Source of the DNA: JAUIEH01 sp964483375
Lineage (GTDB): Bacteria > Pseudomonadota > Alphaproteobacteria > Caulobacterales > Maricaulaceae
Direction: 5' to 3'
Assembly: GCA_964483375.1 (NCBI GenBank)
Contig: CAZABJ010000003.1
Location: forward strand, 42,216-106,215
Length of the DNA: 64,000 bases
Positions 24,201 to 31,902 of this stretch are shown one piece after another (the first letter of the stretch is position 1; the number at the start of each line of letters is the position of its first letter). A program made the translations under genes and the position numbers. Below the pieces are notes generated by a model that was not told where the DNA came from, did no database searches, and worked only from the letters and a program-made list of their open reading frames with translations.

Positions 24201-25010
24201 GTCGTACTCTCGACGCTCGGCGAGCAACCGGGCGCGCGTGACGCGTCGCGCCGCGATCTCGGTGAGGTCCCGCGTCGGCGCCAAGGCGTCGAGCGAGGAC
24301 AGCGCTTGAGACGGACCGCCGGTGCGCAAAGCCTCCGCAAGCGCGGTCTCTCCGAGGCTTAAGGTCGTCGGGACCGGCGCGCCGGTGAGCCATTCCCCCT
24401 CCAAGAGCAAGACCCAACGCGGACGGTCACGGGTTTCGATGACGGCTTCGCGCCGGGGCGCCTCGCCGGGACGCGCCGCGGCGACTTCTCCGGCCGTCAC
24501 CTCCAACGCCCCGAATTCGTTGAAGAACGACACCGAACCGTCGAGCACCGTCAGACGCGTGACGCCGTCCGGGGTCACTTCGAGATACCAATCCGTGCCG
24601 CGGATGGCGGCCACGGCGGCGGGGGTTTCGAACTCAATCTCGCGGGAGGGGCTTGTGGCGCGCGACCAAACACGCCCGAAGTCCAAGCGAAACCGGGTCG
24701 TTCGGCGTTCGCTTCCCGGATCGCGCACCACCATCCGGCTTTCGGCATGCAGACGGATCTGCGTGCGATCGTCGAAGGCGACGGCCATTCCGCCATAGGG
24801 GCCGGTCCGCAAAACGTCGCCGGCCAACAGTCTTTGCGTTTCTTGGACATCAATCCAATCGGAGAGTTCGAGAAGCTGCGCCTCTTCGTCCCCGTTCGCC
24901 GCGACGATTTCCGCGAGGGTGTCGGCCGGCCGGAGCACCACCTCTTGGGCCAGCACGGCCGGCGGTACGGCGACTAGGGCCATGAGTGCAAACCCGAGTA
25001 AGCTGCGCAT
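21237..25010 (-). CDS. FecR-domain / TPR / outer-membrane beta-barrel fusion protein
   Basis: A 1257-residue exported protein. The signal peptide ends at AVLAQ (residue 22). A FecR domain (about 40-190) contains DVLRTGPYGGMAVAFDD, TRFRLDFGRVW, ETPAAVAAIRGTDWYLEV and LTVLDGSVSFFN. About ten TPR-like repeats follow (about 215-590; for example AEAAFAEAVRVAPGSARDWA). The last 650 residues alternate short beta strands and end in RARIAVERRF, a barrel-type C-terminal aromatic, indicating insertion in the outer membrane. FecR proteins paired with CHASE2 cyclases are a recurrent alphaproteobacterial arrangement, and the divergent neighbour is such a cyclase. It may sense or scaffold the cell surface. 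Start ATG 25010 was chosen because the signal peptide begins there. Confidence 0.8.
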   Translation of the reverse strand: MRSLLGFALMALVAVPPAVLAQEVVLRPADTLAEIVAANGDEEAQLLELSDWIDVQETQRLLAGDVLRTGPYGGMAVAFDDRTQIRLHAESRMVVRDPGSERRTTRFRLDFGRVWSRATSPSREIEFETPAAVAAIRGTDWYLEVTPDGVTRLTVLDGSVSFFNEFGALEVTAGEVAAARPGEAPRREAVIETRDRPRWVLLLEGEWLTGAPVPTTLSLGETALAEALRTGGPSQALSSLDALAPTRDLTEIAARRVTRARLLAERREYDAARRALVFDRSLAEPEDRFLAAWLTVGLAIEAGALEDADRALSQLESTTPNRAEPALMRAWLEASAGRYEAAERAIEAALAARPDWSRVRVAQAQLALLSGNDEALGAITAAAVEADPNDPLAHRWRAISLLTAEGDALGAEAAFAEAVRVAPGSARDWAGLGALRSLLGDQLGAQENFARARRLDPTSARILAGAALVESARERPDLADRLLADAQALDPADPEVRFASAVSALQNGEPGSASRLAGAALAADPSRPGSMAFTAAARWAEGDREAGYEAAEAAVRLDPNDPNAALIASVMAQDLFLGGETIRYARQAWDARERSRAAGFADLPAALSGRINIGAAYSNFGMPGWGEHFGHLAASPYDANSAFFLSNVYPSPFARASGVTQGLLLDPLAVSFPLRYAEFYRAPRAEARIGGAVEGGEGGPRYSVSAGALGLVRATHPSSWAVAGDYARDAGDRANADAETALVSARFGHERNRRHGFLARLTGEWRDIGLPGETAAGDGDDRETFAALVGDFGYAFRETLEDQWFLRATGGVSRLTFDNASAFGATLDPFSYSLADGFGLEAARGFQARGLFDSGFGEPTAPILVVEPPPGGPVAGPVGAALATAIVDEDTTFSERRNADLLTLQARRAVDWRSLSLSFGFEAAVNNGRNDITVIAPRFIGPGFLLDPPAGTITEFDFIAPQSVALRQTTQSTLLEAHVAATWRASRALTLEAAVFPRRLRTTNEIALLGVDSDETESVVDARVAAALRLPFGRLRAAYQRDRTTPAIDTLAPLGGVGLTANRTLGVEADVIESLRIRLEAELSERAFVFVDAERQEIDGARAPLPGARASVAAYQANDARLDTVAAGVEAQLSERVAVALQARRTWTENRDPGLQNGAPLPFAARDEVSATFSYLHPANVRASVSVTHAAGRTGDLLGAESLEDATVVSAGIRWEPRDRRWALSAEVSNIFNEDIEIAPGVFGQGTRARIAVERRF

Positions 25011-25098
25011 CGCGAGCCCGTTCCTGTCCGGCTCCCCCAAGGACGGCGCTGCGCCGCGGCTGGGCCGACGGCGACGCTCAACGAGAGAGGATTGCAGC

Positions 25099-27072
25099 GT
25101 GACCCCTCGTTCCGCCAGTTCATTCGCTCGTCACGCGGCGCCATTGATGCGCCGCGCAAGCCTGGCGGGCGCAGCAACCGCGGCGATTTGGGCGGGGCTT
25201 GCGCTCGCCTTTCTGCTCGGCGGGCTTGGTCCGCTTGACCGGTGGGCCTTCGACCGGTTGTCGGCGCTGTATCCGGGGCCCGCGCCGAGCCAAGACGTGG
25301 TGATCGTCCGCATCGACGCCTCGAGCTTTCAGAGCGTGGCCCGCCCCTGGCCTTGGCCTCGTGCGCAGCATGCCCGCCTTGTTGAAGCGCTTACAGCAGC
25401 GGGGGCGCGTGCGGTGGTGTTTGACGTGGTGTTTGATGCGGCGACCGAAGACGACGCGGCTTTCGCCGACGCCATCGCCGCGCATGGCGGGGTGGTGCTT
25501 GCAGCAGAGCGCGCCGTGGAGCTCACGCCCTATGCCCGCGTCGACGTGATTTCCCGTCCTGTCCGCCCGTTGCGGCTGGCCGCTGCGGGGACGGGTTTCG
25601 CCAACCTGCCGACTGACCCGGACGGACGCGCGCGGAGATTGCCTCAAGACCCTGATGGCTTGGCGGCGGTGACCGCGCGCCTGCTGGCGCCCGCCGCAAG
25701 ACCCGCCCTGGAAGGCTGGACCCGCTACCGCGATCCCGCCGTCCCCTTTCGCAGCGCCTCCTACTATCAGGCCCTGACCCCTGAAGAGGCATTGCCCGAA
25801 GGGTTCTTTGAAGACGCGGTGGTCTTTGTCGGTCTCGCCTTGGAGGCGAGCCCCGTCGCCCGCGGGGCGGGCGCGGATCGGATTGCGGCGCCGGCGGGGT
25901 TTTTCGATAGCCCCTTCATCCCAGGCGTTGAGGCGCATGCCCATGTGTTCGAGACTTTGCGGGCAGGCGACGCGCTTCGTCCCGCTGCGGGAATTTGGGG
26001 CGGGACGGCCGCAGCGCTCGCCTTCGCGCTTTCCATTCTCGCCGCGTTGTCCTCGGGACGACGGCCTGGGCTGGGTTTGGCCTTCGGCGCCGCGGGGCTT
26101 GCGGGATTGGCGCTCTGGGCGGCGTGGACGTTCCAAGCGGGCGTCGTCACGCCGGTTGCAGGGGCCGCCACAGGCCTGGGTCTCTCTCTGATCGCGAGCG
26201 GCTTCGCGGCGCTGCGCCGCGCAAGACAAGACCGCGCAAGGCTCGCCCGCGGCTTCCGGCGGTATGTCGCTCCAGGCGTGTTGTCCCGGGTGCTTTCCGA
26301 CCCCGCAGCGCCTGCGCTGGGCGGCGCAAGACGGGAAATCACCGCCCTCGTCACCGATCTTGAGGGCTCCACCGGACTGATGGAAAAACTCGCGCCAAAC
26401 GCCCAGGCCGACCTGCTGCGCGCCTATCTCGACGCAATCGGCGCGACGGTGCTCGCCCATGAAGGGCTGATCGACCAATTCATCGGCGACAGCGTCGTGG
26501 CGCTGTTCAACGCGCCGGCGGAACAACCCGACCACGCCGCGCGCGCGCTTGCCTGCGCCCTCGCTATTGACGCTGCGGCGGAGCGCTTTCGGAAGGACGC
26601 CGCCCAGCGCGGCCTTCAGGTCGGCGCCACCCGCATCGGCGTTCAGACCGGGATAGCCCTGGTCGGCAATTTCGGCGCGGCGGAGCGGTTTCATTACACC
26701 GCCATGGGCGATGTGATGAATGTCGCCTCGCGCTTAGAGAGCGCCGGCAAGGTTCTGGGATGCCGGGTTCTCATCGGCGCCGAAACCGCGGCCCGAGCCG
26801 GAGACGCCGGGTTCAGACCCGCCGGATTGCTGCGACTTGCCGGCCGCGCCGAGCCGGTCGAGGCCTTCGCCCCGCGCGAACCCCTCTCCGAGGCTGCCCT
26901 CGCAGCCTATCGGCGCGCCTATGCGCATGCGTTGGAAGGGGCGGACGACCAAGCCCGGGCTGAGTTTGACGCGGCGGCGAGGCTCTCCCCCGAGGACGGG
27001 TTGACCGCGTTTCATCGCGCGCGCTTTGAACGCGGAGAGATTGGCGTCGAAACGGATTTGCGCGCCGGATGA
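25099..27072 (+). CDS. CHASE2-domain class III adenylate/guanylate cyclase
   Basis: A 657-residue membrane cyclase. One N-terminal helix (about residues 20-42) leads to a periplasmic CHASE2 sensor with DVVIVRIDASSFQSVARPW and RPWPR-type motifs. Three C-terminal helices follow (about 300-370). The catalytic domain starts at REITALVTDLEGST, carries both metal aspartates (TDLEG and FIGDS), and has GVQTGIALVGNFG and YTAMGDVMNVASRLE. The residue before FIGD that is normally Lys is Gln (LIDQFIGD). The start is a GTG at 25099; ATG 25147 is an alternative. It diverges from the FecR-TPR-barrel gene and converges, six bases apart, with a Crp-type regulator, the expected cAMP effector. Confidence 0.88.
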   Translation: MTPRSASSFARHAAPLMRRASLAGAATAAIWAGLALAFLLGGLGPLDRWAFDRLSALYPGPAPSQDVVIVRIDASSFQSVARPWPWPRAQHARLVEALTAAGARAVVFDVVFDAATEDDAAFADAIAAHGGVVLAAERAVELTPYARVDVISRPVRPLRLAAAGTGFANLPTDPDGRARRLPQDPDGLAAVTARLLAPAARPALEGWTRYRDPAVPFRSASYYQALTPEEALPEGFFEDAVVFVGLALEASPVARGAGADRIAAPAGFFDSPFIPGVEAHAHVFETLRAGDALRPAAGIWGGTAAALAFALSILAALSSGRRPGLGLAFGAAGLAGLALWAAWTFQAGVVTPVAGAATGLGLSLIASGFAALRRARQDRARLARGFRRYVAPGVLSRVLSDPAAPALGGARREITALVTDLEGSTGLMEKLAPNAQADLLRAYLDAIGATVLAHEGLIDQFIGDSVVALFNAPAEQPDHAARALACALAIDAAAERFRKDAAQRGLQVGATRIGVQTGIALVGNFGAAERFHYTAMGDVMNVASRLESAGKVLGCRVLIGAETAARAGDAGFRPAGLLRLAGRAEPVEAFAPREPLSEAALAAYRRAYAHALEGADDQARAEFDAAARLSPEDGLTAFHRARFERGEIGVETDLRAG

Positions 27073-27078
27073 GCCGCG

Positions 27079-27783
27079 TCAGTCTTCCTGTGTCGCCAGG
27101 TCAATCAGCCTTTCGACGTCAGGAATTCGGATCAGGCCCTTGTCGCCGCGCGCGATCACGCCCGCCTCCTCCCAGCGCCTGAGCTGTTTGTTGACGTTCT
27201 CCCGGGCTGCGGCGATCCGTTTGGCGAGTTCGCCTTGAGAATAGGCGCGGCGCAGCACCGCCTCGCCCTCCGGAGGATCGGCCTCGTCCACCCCGGCCAA
27301 ATCCAGCAGCAGACGTGCGAGCCTCGGTCCGATTTCAAGAAACGACACGCTTTCGATCAAAGCGTTCGCTGCGCGCAGCCGGGCGGATAATTCAGCCAAC
27401 AGGGTGATCGCAAGGTCGGGGTCGGCGCGCACGGCGCGACTGAACTCCCGGCGTTCGATCACAAACACCTCGCCAAACTCGGCGGCCGTGGCGTTCGCGG
27501 ATCGCGGCGCCCCGTCCAACAGCGCCATTTCGCCGAACACGCGCCCGGCTTCAAGCGAAGCCAGGATGACTTCCTTGCCCGCCTCATTGACCCGCGTGAT
27601 CACGATCCGTCCGGACACGACCACATAAAGCCCGTCAGGGTCGTCGCCCTCGGCGAAAACATCCTCCCCGCGCGCCACTTTCCGCAGACGGCCGCGATCG
27701 ACCAGCGGCGCGACCTGAGCCGGCTCCACCCCGGCGAACAGTCCTTCGCGGGTCAGCAGGGCGACGAGCCGCTCTTGATCCAT
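27079..27783 (-). CDS. Crp/Fnr-family cyclic-nucleotide-binding regulator
   Basis: A 234-residue transcription factor. The N-terminal cyclic-nucleotide domain (about 10-130) carries a near-canonical phosphate-binding cassette, FGEMALLDGAPRSANA, with the Arg-Ser pair that holds the cyclic phosphate, so cAMP or cGMP binding is likely. A dimerisation helix is followed by a winged helix-turn-helix (about 165-225: YSQGELAKRIAAARENVNKQ). No Fnr-type cysteines are present. It converges on the CHASE2 cyclase and lies 15 bases upstream of the trypsin-DUF4384 gene on the same strand, so the two are probably co-transcribed. Confidence 0.9.
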   Translation of the reverse strand: MDQERLVALLTREGLFAGVEPAQVAPLVDRGRLRKVARGEDVFAEGDDPDGLYVVVSGRIVITRVNEAGKEVILASLEAGRVFGEMALLDGAPRSANATAAEFGEVFVIERREFSRAVRADPDLAITLLAELSARLRAANALIESVSFLEIGPRLARLLLDLAGVDEADPPEGEAVLRRAYSQGELAKRIAAARENVNKQLRRWEEAGVIARGDKGLIRIPDVERLIDLATQED

Positions 27784-27798
27784 GCAGACCGTCCGTTG

Positions 27799-29487
27799 CT
27801 AGGGTTCGACAATGCGGTAGCCCGTCCAGCCGGCCGCCCAAACGTCAAAAGCGGTCAACGGAACCGCTGCGAAGGCCTGGTCCTCGTAGATCCCGCCGCG
27901 CGCGGCGCCCAACAACACGCCGCGCACTTCTCGCAAGATGTTCAGCATGTAGGCGACGGGGGCCGCCTCCTCGCCGAACGCCGCGCAACTGCCAACCCTT
28001 GCGTCCGCGCCGACGGTGTCCTCGAGAGGAAAATCATCCGGTGCGACGACCGCGACCAACCGACGCCGCCCTTCAGGCGGCTGCGCCTCAAACACGCCGG
28101 GCACCGCCGCCCCGCCCCCGTCAAGCCGGACGCTCTGTGTGAAGCAACCGTTCGGATACACCTGCACCACGTCGCCGTCCGCTCCGACATCGATCAGGAC
28201 CAGGCGGCCGGCGACCTCGGAGGCGACTGAAAAACTGAGCCGCTCGCCGACTGCGAGCACGGTTTCGACCGGTTCGGCGTTGGGCGCCACGGACCGCGAA
28301 GCCGCGACCGCTCGGGACACCTCCGGGTCGGCGCGGTTGACGGCGGGGCTCAGGTCGGCGAGGAGCGCCTCTGTCAGTTCATTGACCGCCCGAGCCCGCG
28401 GCTCGGGCTCAGGCGCGGGATAGTCGAACGCCGGTCCCGCCTCGGGATCCGTCCTGCGATTGCTCATCTCCCCGCTGATGACGGCGTCGATCCAATCGGC
28501 GAAGTAGGACGCACGCGCATAGACGCCCGGCGCGTCAGACCTTGCACAACCGCGACCATAGCTGTGAACCCCGATGAGATAGGGGCAACCCGCCATATCA
28601 AGCGCGACGAGCGGACCGCCCGAATCCGCCTGGCAGGCTTCCTCTTCCCCCTGGACGTAGCCGGCGCACACATTCTGTTCCGGCGAAAGATCCGGATAGG
28701 CCGCACGGCACGACAATTGGTCCGCCAAGGGGGTCATGGATTGGCGCAACACCGGCGAACCGGCGCGAACGAAATCGGACGCGCCGACGGGGTCAGCGCT
28801 CGCCAAGGGGAAGCGCGAAAGGGGGCTCGCATCGCCGGTGATCGCCCGCTCGCCGCCGAAACCGACGATAAAGGCTCGGGCGTCTTCGCCTGGATCGGAG
28901 GCGGCGGCGCGGGACACCCGCAGCGTGGGGCCATCCCAGGGCTCATCGAGTCGAATAAGCGCGATGTCGCCGGAGGGAACGCCCAACACGCCCAAGGCGT
29001 TCAAGTTCGCTCGATATCCGTCGAAGATGATGACGTCTGCGACGCCGCGGAGGCGCTCCGCCGCAGCGTCTTCGCGCAAATCCGAAACCCCGATCGCCAC
29101 TTCCAGTGGATCGTTCACCCCGATGCGCCACACCACCTCGTCATTCTCAGCCGACCGCGCGGCCAGACTGACGCAGTGCGCCGCGGTCACCACCCATTCC
29201 GGCGCGATCACCGCGCCGCCGCAGAAATAGGTGAGCCCCGTGCGAGCGTCGTTGTGCCGCAAGGCCGCGAACCACGGCCAATCCTCGGCGTTTGCGGGGG
29301 TGGCGATGGGACTGCTCATCGCCTCGCTCAGCGCAAAGCCGGCGGCCAAGTCAGGACAAAAGCCCGGCGCATCGCGCCCCAGCGCGCCGCCGGAAAAGCC
29401 TGCAAGCGCCATCGCCGCGCCGGCGAAGCCGCTCCGCGCCCATCGGCTGAACCATCGCTCCCGCGGTCGAAGAGTCGCCATCCGCAT
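27799..29487 (-). CDS. Trypsin-like serine protease with C-terminal DUF4384 domain
   Basis: A 562-residue exported S1 protease. The catalytic triad is intact: His104 in TAAHC, Asp174 in GDIALIR and Ser289 in ADSGGPL. Several disulfide-type cysteines are visible (FCGGAV, NVCAGYV, GRGCARS). The protease domain spans about 60-330. A linker leads to a DUF4384 domain (about 405-540; GERLSFSVASEVAGRLVLID and VVQVYPN), a module usually found in surface or caspase-like proteins. A membrane-like helix at about 18-36 ends in GALGRDA and probably serves as signal peptide. The Ser-minus-6 region (GEEEACQADSGG) lacks the Asp that defines trypsin specificity, so substrate preference is open. It may be a T2SS substrate. 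Confidence 0.88.
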   Translation of the reverse strand: MRMATLRPRERWFSRWARSGFAGAAMALAGFSGGALGRDAPGFCPDLAAGFALSEAMSSPIATPANAEDWPWFAALRHNDARTGLTYFCGGAVIAPEWVVTAAHCVSLAARSAENDEVVWRIGVNDPLEVAIGVSDLREDAAAERLRGVADVIIFDGYRANLNALGVLGVPSGDIALIRLDEPWDGPTLRVSRAAASDPGEDARAFIVGFGGERAITGDASPLSRFPLASADPVGASDFVRAGSPVLRQSMTPLADQLSCRAAYPDLSPEQNVCAGYVQGEEEACQADSGGPLVALDMAGCPYLIGVHSYGRGCARSDAPGVYARASYFADWIDAVISGEMSNRRTDPEAGPAFDYPAPEPEPRARAVNELTEALLADLSPAVNRADPEVSRAVAASRSVAPNAEPVETVLAVGERLSFSVASEVAGRLVLIDVGADGDVVQVYPNGCFTQSVRLDGGGAAVPGVFEAQPPEGRRRLVAVVAPDDFPLEDTVGADARVGSCAAFGEEAAPVAYMLNILREVRGVLLGAARGGIYEDQAFAAVPLTAFDVWAAGWTGYRIVEP

Positions 29488-29639
29488 CGCCGGTTAGGCC
29501 TGAAACATTCGCAGTGCGCCGCGCGCCGCGGTCGCGGCTGACGGTTTGCAACGATTGACCATAAAGAGCGGCCCTCCAAGCGCGCGATATCCCTCTTCAA
29601 AGCGGGTAAACGCGCTTTGCGATGATTTCAGGGCGAGGC

Positions 29640-30659
29640 TCAGTCCGCCTCCAGCCCGCTCATCGCGCGCATCGCCTCTCTCGCCAACGCGCCATAGCGC
29701 TCCGGGGGAAACTCCCGCAGGCTCGATCGTATGCGCACCGCCAAATACGGTCCTTCTCCGCCGACGATCAAATAGACGAAAGACGCCACTTCTTCAGAAC
29801 CCGGCCGCGTGAAACGAACGAAGCCGATCTGACCGTCCAGCGCGCCGAAGCGGACATCGCGGGTCGCTTGCTCACGCAACGGAAGCCGGCGCTCGATGGG
29901 AGCCCGTTCGTCCCGATCCTCGCGATCAAGCCCGACATCGACGACGCCTTCGATCCGATCGCGCGGGCTGATCCATGACCGGGTCGCCATGAGATCGATG
30001 ATCGCTTCGTCCTCGCCCCGGATATGGACGTAGCGACACCGCCCCGGACGGGCCGAAGCTGCGCCGGAAACCGCGGAAACCTCATCCCGGGTCACCCGGA
30101 CGCGCAGAAAACCCTCTGCGATCAAATCGGGGCAAACCGCGTCAAAATCGTCGAACGCGACGCTGAGGCCCTCGGCGTCATCGCGCCAACCCGCTTCCAG
30201 CGTCGCCTGCCGGCGCGCATAGCCGCGAGCAAGCGCGGGGTTGTCCGCATCCACCGCCAACAACGCGCCCACCTCTAACACCTCGGCGGCCACCGCTTCG
30301 GCGTCCAGGACCATCCCCTCGGTCTCGCGCAACGCCCAATCGATCCAGGCGAATGCAAGGTCCCAGGCGCGCTCCCTGCCAGCGGCCTCCGCCGCGGCGG
30401 CGAAGGCGCGCGCGCGCGCGCTGGCTGTGGGCTGGGCGTCATAGGCCTCCCGCAGCAGCGCCTCGGCCTCCGCTAACGTGATGTCTTCACGCGCAGCCAG
30501 CAACGCGAAGAGCGGGTCGGACTCGCCGGTCTCCTCGGCGACGGCGTCGGGATCGGGAAGAAAGATGACGCCATCGTCCTCAACGGGGTCGGACTGGGCG
30601 GGCGCGGGTCCGCCGAGCAATGTCAGCGCTCCGATTGCGAGCACGAAAAGATGTCTCAT
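29640..30659 (-). CDS. Secreted protein of unknown function
   Basis: A 339-residue exported protein with a clear signal peptide ending at PAPAQ (residue 22). The first half is helical and alanine-rich, with TPR-like spacing (ITLAEAEALLREAYDAQPTA; AWDLAFAWIDWALRETEG). The second half is mixed alpha/beta with two cysteines (AVCPDLI and GRCRYVHI), which could form a disulfide, and a beta-rich end (FVRFTRPGSEEVASFVYLIV). No known family comes to mind. It lies 152 bases upstream of the trypsin gene on the same strand. Confidence 0.65.
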   Translation of the reverse strand: MRHLFVLAIGALTLLGGPAPAQSDPVEDDGVIFLPDPDAVAEETGESDPLFALLAAREDITLAEAEALLREAYDAQPTASARARAFAAAAEAAGRERAWDLAFAWIDWALRETEGMVLDAEAVAAEVLEVGALLAVDADNPALARGYARRQATLEAGWRDDAEGLSVAFDDFDAVCPDLIAEGFLRVRVTRDEVSAVSGAASARPGRCRYVHIRGEDEAIIDLMATRSWISPRDRIEGVVDVGLDREDRDERAPIERRLPLREQATRDVRFGALDGQIGFVRFTRPGSEEVASFVYLIVGGEGPYLAVRIRSSLREFPPERYGALAREAMRAMSGLEAD

Positions 30660-30764
30660 GGGTCACGCTCCCCGGCGTATCGAGCCATATCTGTGAGGCG
30701 AGTATTGATTTTCCCGAGCATGGACGCCACACCCTCGGCGATCGTCACCGTGTGGGGGAAAACA

Positions 30765-31268
30765 ATGTCGCGCTTCAGCCACCGTATGTTTGCTCTCCTC
30801 ATCGCCGCAGGCGCGGCAGCGGCGTGTTCGCAGAGTGAGGACGCGCCCGACGCCCAAGTCGACGTCAGCGCCTCGGATGTGGAAACAACGCCGGAGCCTG
30901 CGGCTACGCCCGAGGTCGCAGCGGAAGACGCCGCGGCGGACCGCGCCGCGGAAATCGCCGCGCACACCGAGGCGATGCGCGAAGACCTCGCCGTTTTGAG
31001 AGAGAACATCGAGCCCGACGCGACGTTGCGGATTGACGTCACCGCCCAAGCGGCTTCTCGCCTTGCGCGCCGCTCCCAGCAAATGGCGGTACTGGTGAAC
31101 ACCCCGGAGTTCACCGAAATCGCTGACGCCTTCGAGCATGAAAGCATCTCAGTGGCCGTGCTGCTGCCGCGAAATTACAACGCCATGGAACTCGTGTTGC
31201 TTGTCGGCGACTACTTGCCGAAAGCCGAGGCGTTCTTGGCGGACTGGGAAGCGGCCGCCGCCTCCTAA
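30765..31268 (+). CDS. Putative lipoprotein of unknown function
   Basis: A 167-residue protein read from ATG 30765 in a GGGGAAAAC context. A hydrophobic segment ends in GAAAACSQ, an acceptable lipobox with Cys21. A low-complexity acidic and alanine-rich stretch (about 22-75; TTPEPAATPEVAAEDAA) is followed by a folded helical region (EAMREDLAVLRENI; AAQASRLARRSQQMAVLV; a final helix EAFLADWEAAAAS). The acidic linker probably spaces the domain from the membrane. It converges with the operon-tail lipoprotein at 31324. No family is recognised. Confidence 0.6.
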   Translation: MSRFSHRMFALLIAAGAAAACSQSEDAPDAQVDVSASDVETTPEPAATPEVAAEDAAADRAAEIAAHTEAMREDLAVLRENIEPDATLRIDVTAQAASRLARRSQQMAVLVNTPEFTEIADAFEHESISVAVLLPRNYNAMELVLLVGDYLPKAEAFLADWEAAAAS

Positions 31269-31323
31269 CCCCACAACGGCCGCGCAAACGGGGCGGACGC
31301 AGGCGCGCCGCCCGCCTGTCGGG

Positions 31324-31902
31324 TCAGGGCTGGCACGCCGCAATGCCGCCGACCGACAGCACCGTGCTCCACCCGCGTGCGTCGGTCACCCGGAGGTTCG
31401 CCGTCCTGACAAGCGCGCCGTTTTCGATCGGTTCGCTCTCGTCAATGGTCAGGCGCGTGGTGACGTCGCCATTCGCGCTGGCGAAGACCTGCACGCCATA
31501 TTGCTCGCCGTCACGCGAGCCGGTGACTTCCACCCTCCGCAGAGCGACTTCATCGCCGTCGAGCTGAATGGCCGCGGTCTGGCGGCTTGAGTCTGCGAAA
31601 AACACGAGCGCCGGATCCGCTGTGCGCGTCCACAGAAACAGGCCGCATTCCCCGCTGTCGAAACCCCGCCGGCTCGCTAACTCGCCGATGCGCGGGCCCT
31701 CGCTTGGGTCGCCCACCGGCGCCGCGGAAGGACGGTCCTGCGTCCCGCTCGGCCGGTCGCGCGCGACCGCATCGCCGTCGCCGCCAAAAGGTCCGGGGAG
31801 GGGGATCTCCATGCCCGCGCCGCAGGCCGCAAGCACGCCGGCCGCCGCAGCGGCCATGCCCCGTAGGCTTCGTTTCACCGTTCGCCTCACACTGTTCCTC
31901 AC
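31324..31902 (-). CDS. T2SS operon-tail lipoprotein
   Basis: A 192-residue predicted lipoprotein. It begins at GTG 31902, which overlaps the gspN stop as GTGA, so it is translationally coupled to the T2SS operon. A basic n-region (RRTVKRSLR) and hydrophobic stretch end in the lipobox LAAC (Cys27), followed by a Gly/Pro/Asp-rich linker to about residue 75. The folded part holds two Cys (ECGLFLW and AACQP at the end) and a beta-rich pattern (ALVFFADSSRQTAAIQLDG; VQVFASANGDVTTRLTI). It does not resemble GspS/AspS pilotins in sequence. Its position suggests an accessory role in secretin targeting or assembly, but that is inference. Confidence 0.65.
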   Translation of the reverse strand: MRNSVRRTVKRSLRGMAAAAAGVLAACGAGMEIPLPGPFGGDGDAVARDRPSGTQDRPSAAPVGDPSEGPRIGELASRRGFDSGECGLFLWTRTADPALVFFADSSRQTAAIQLDGDEVALRRVEVTGSRDGEQYGVQVFASANGDVTTRLTIDESEPIENGALVRTANLRVTDARGWSTVLSVGGIAACQP

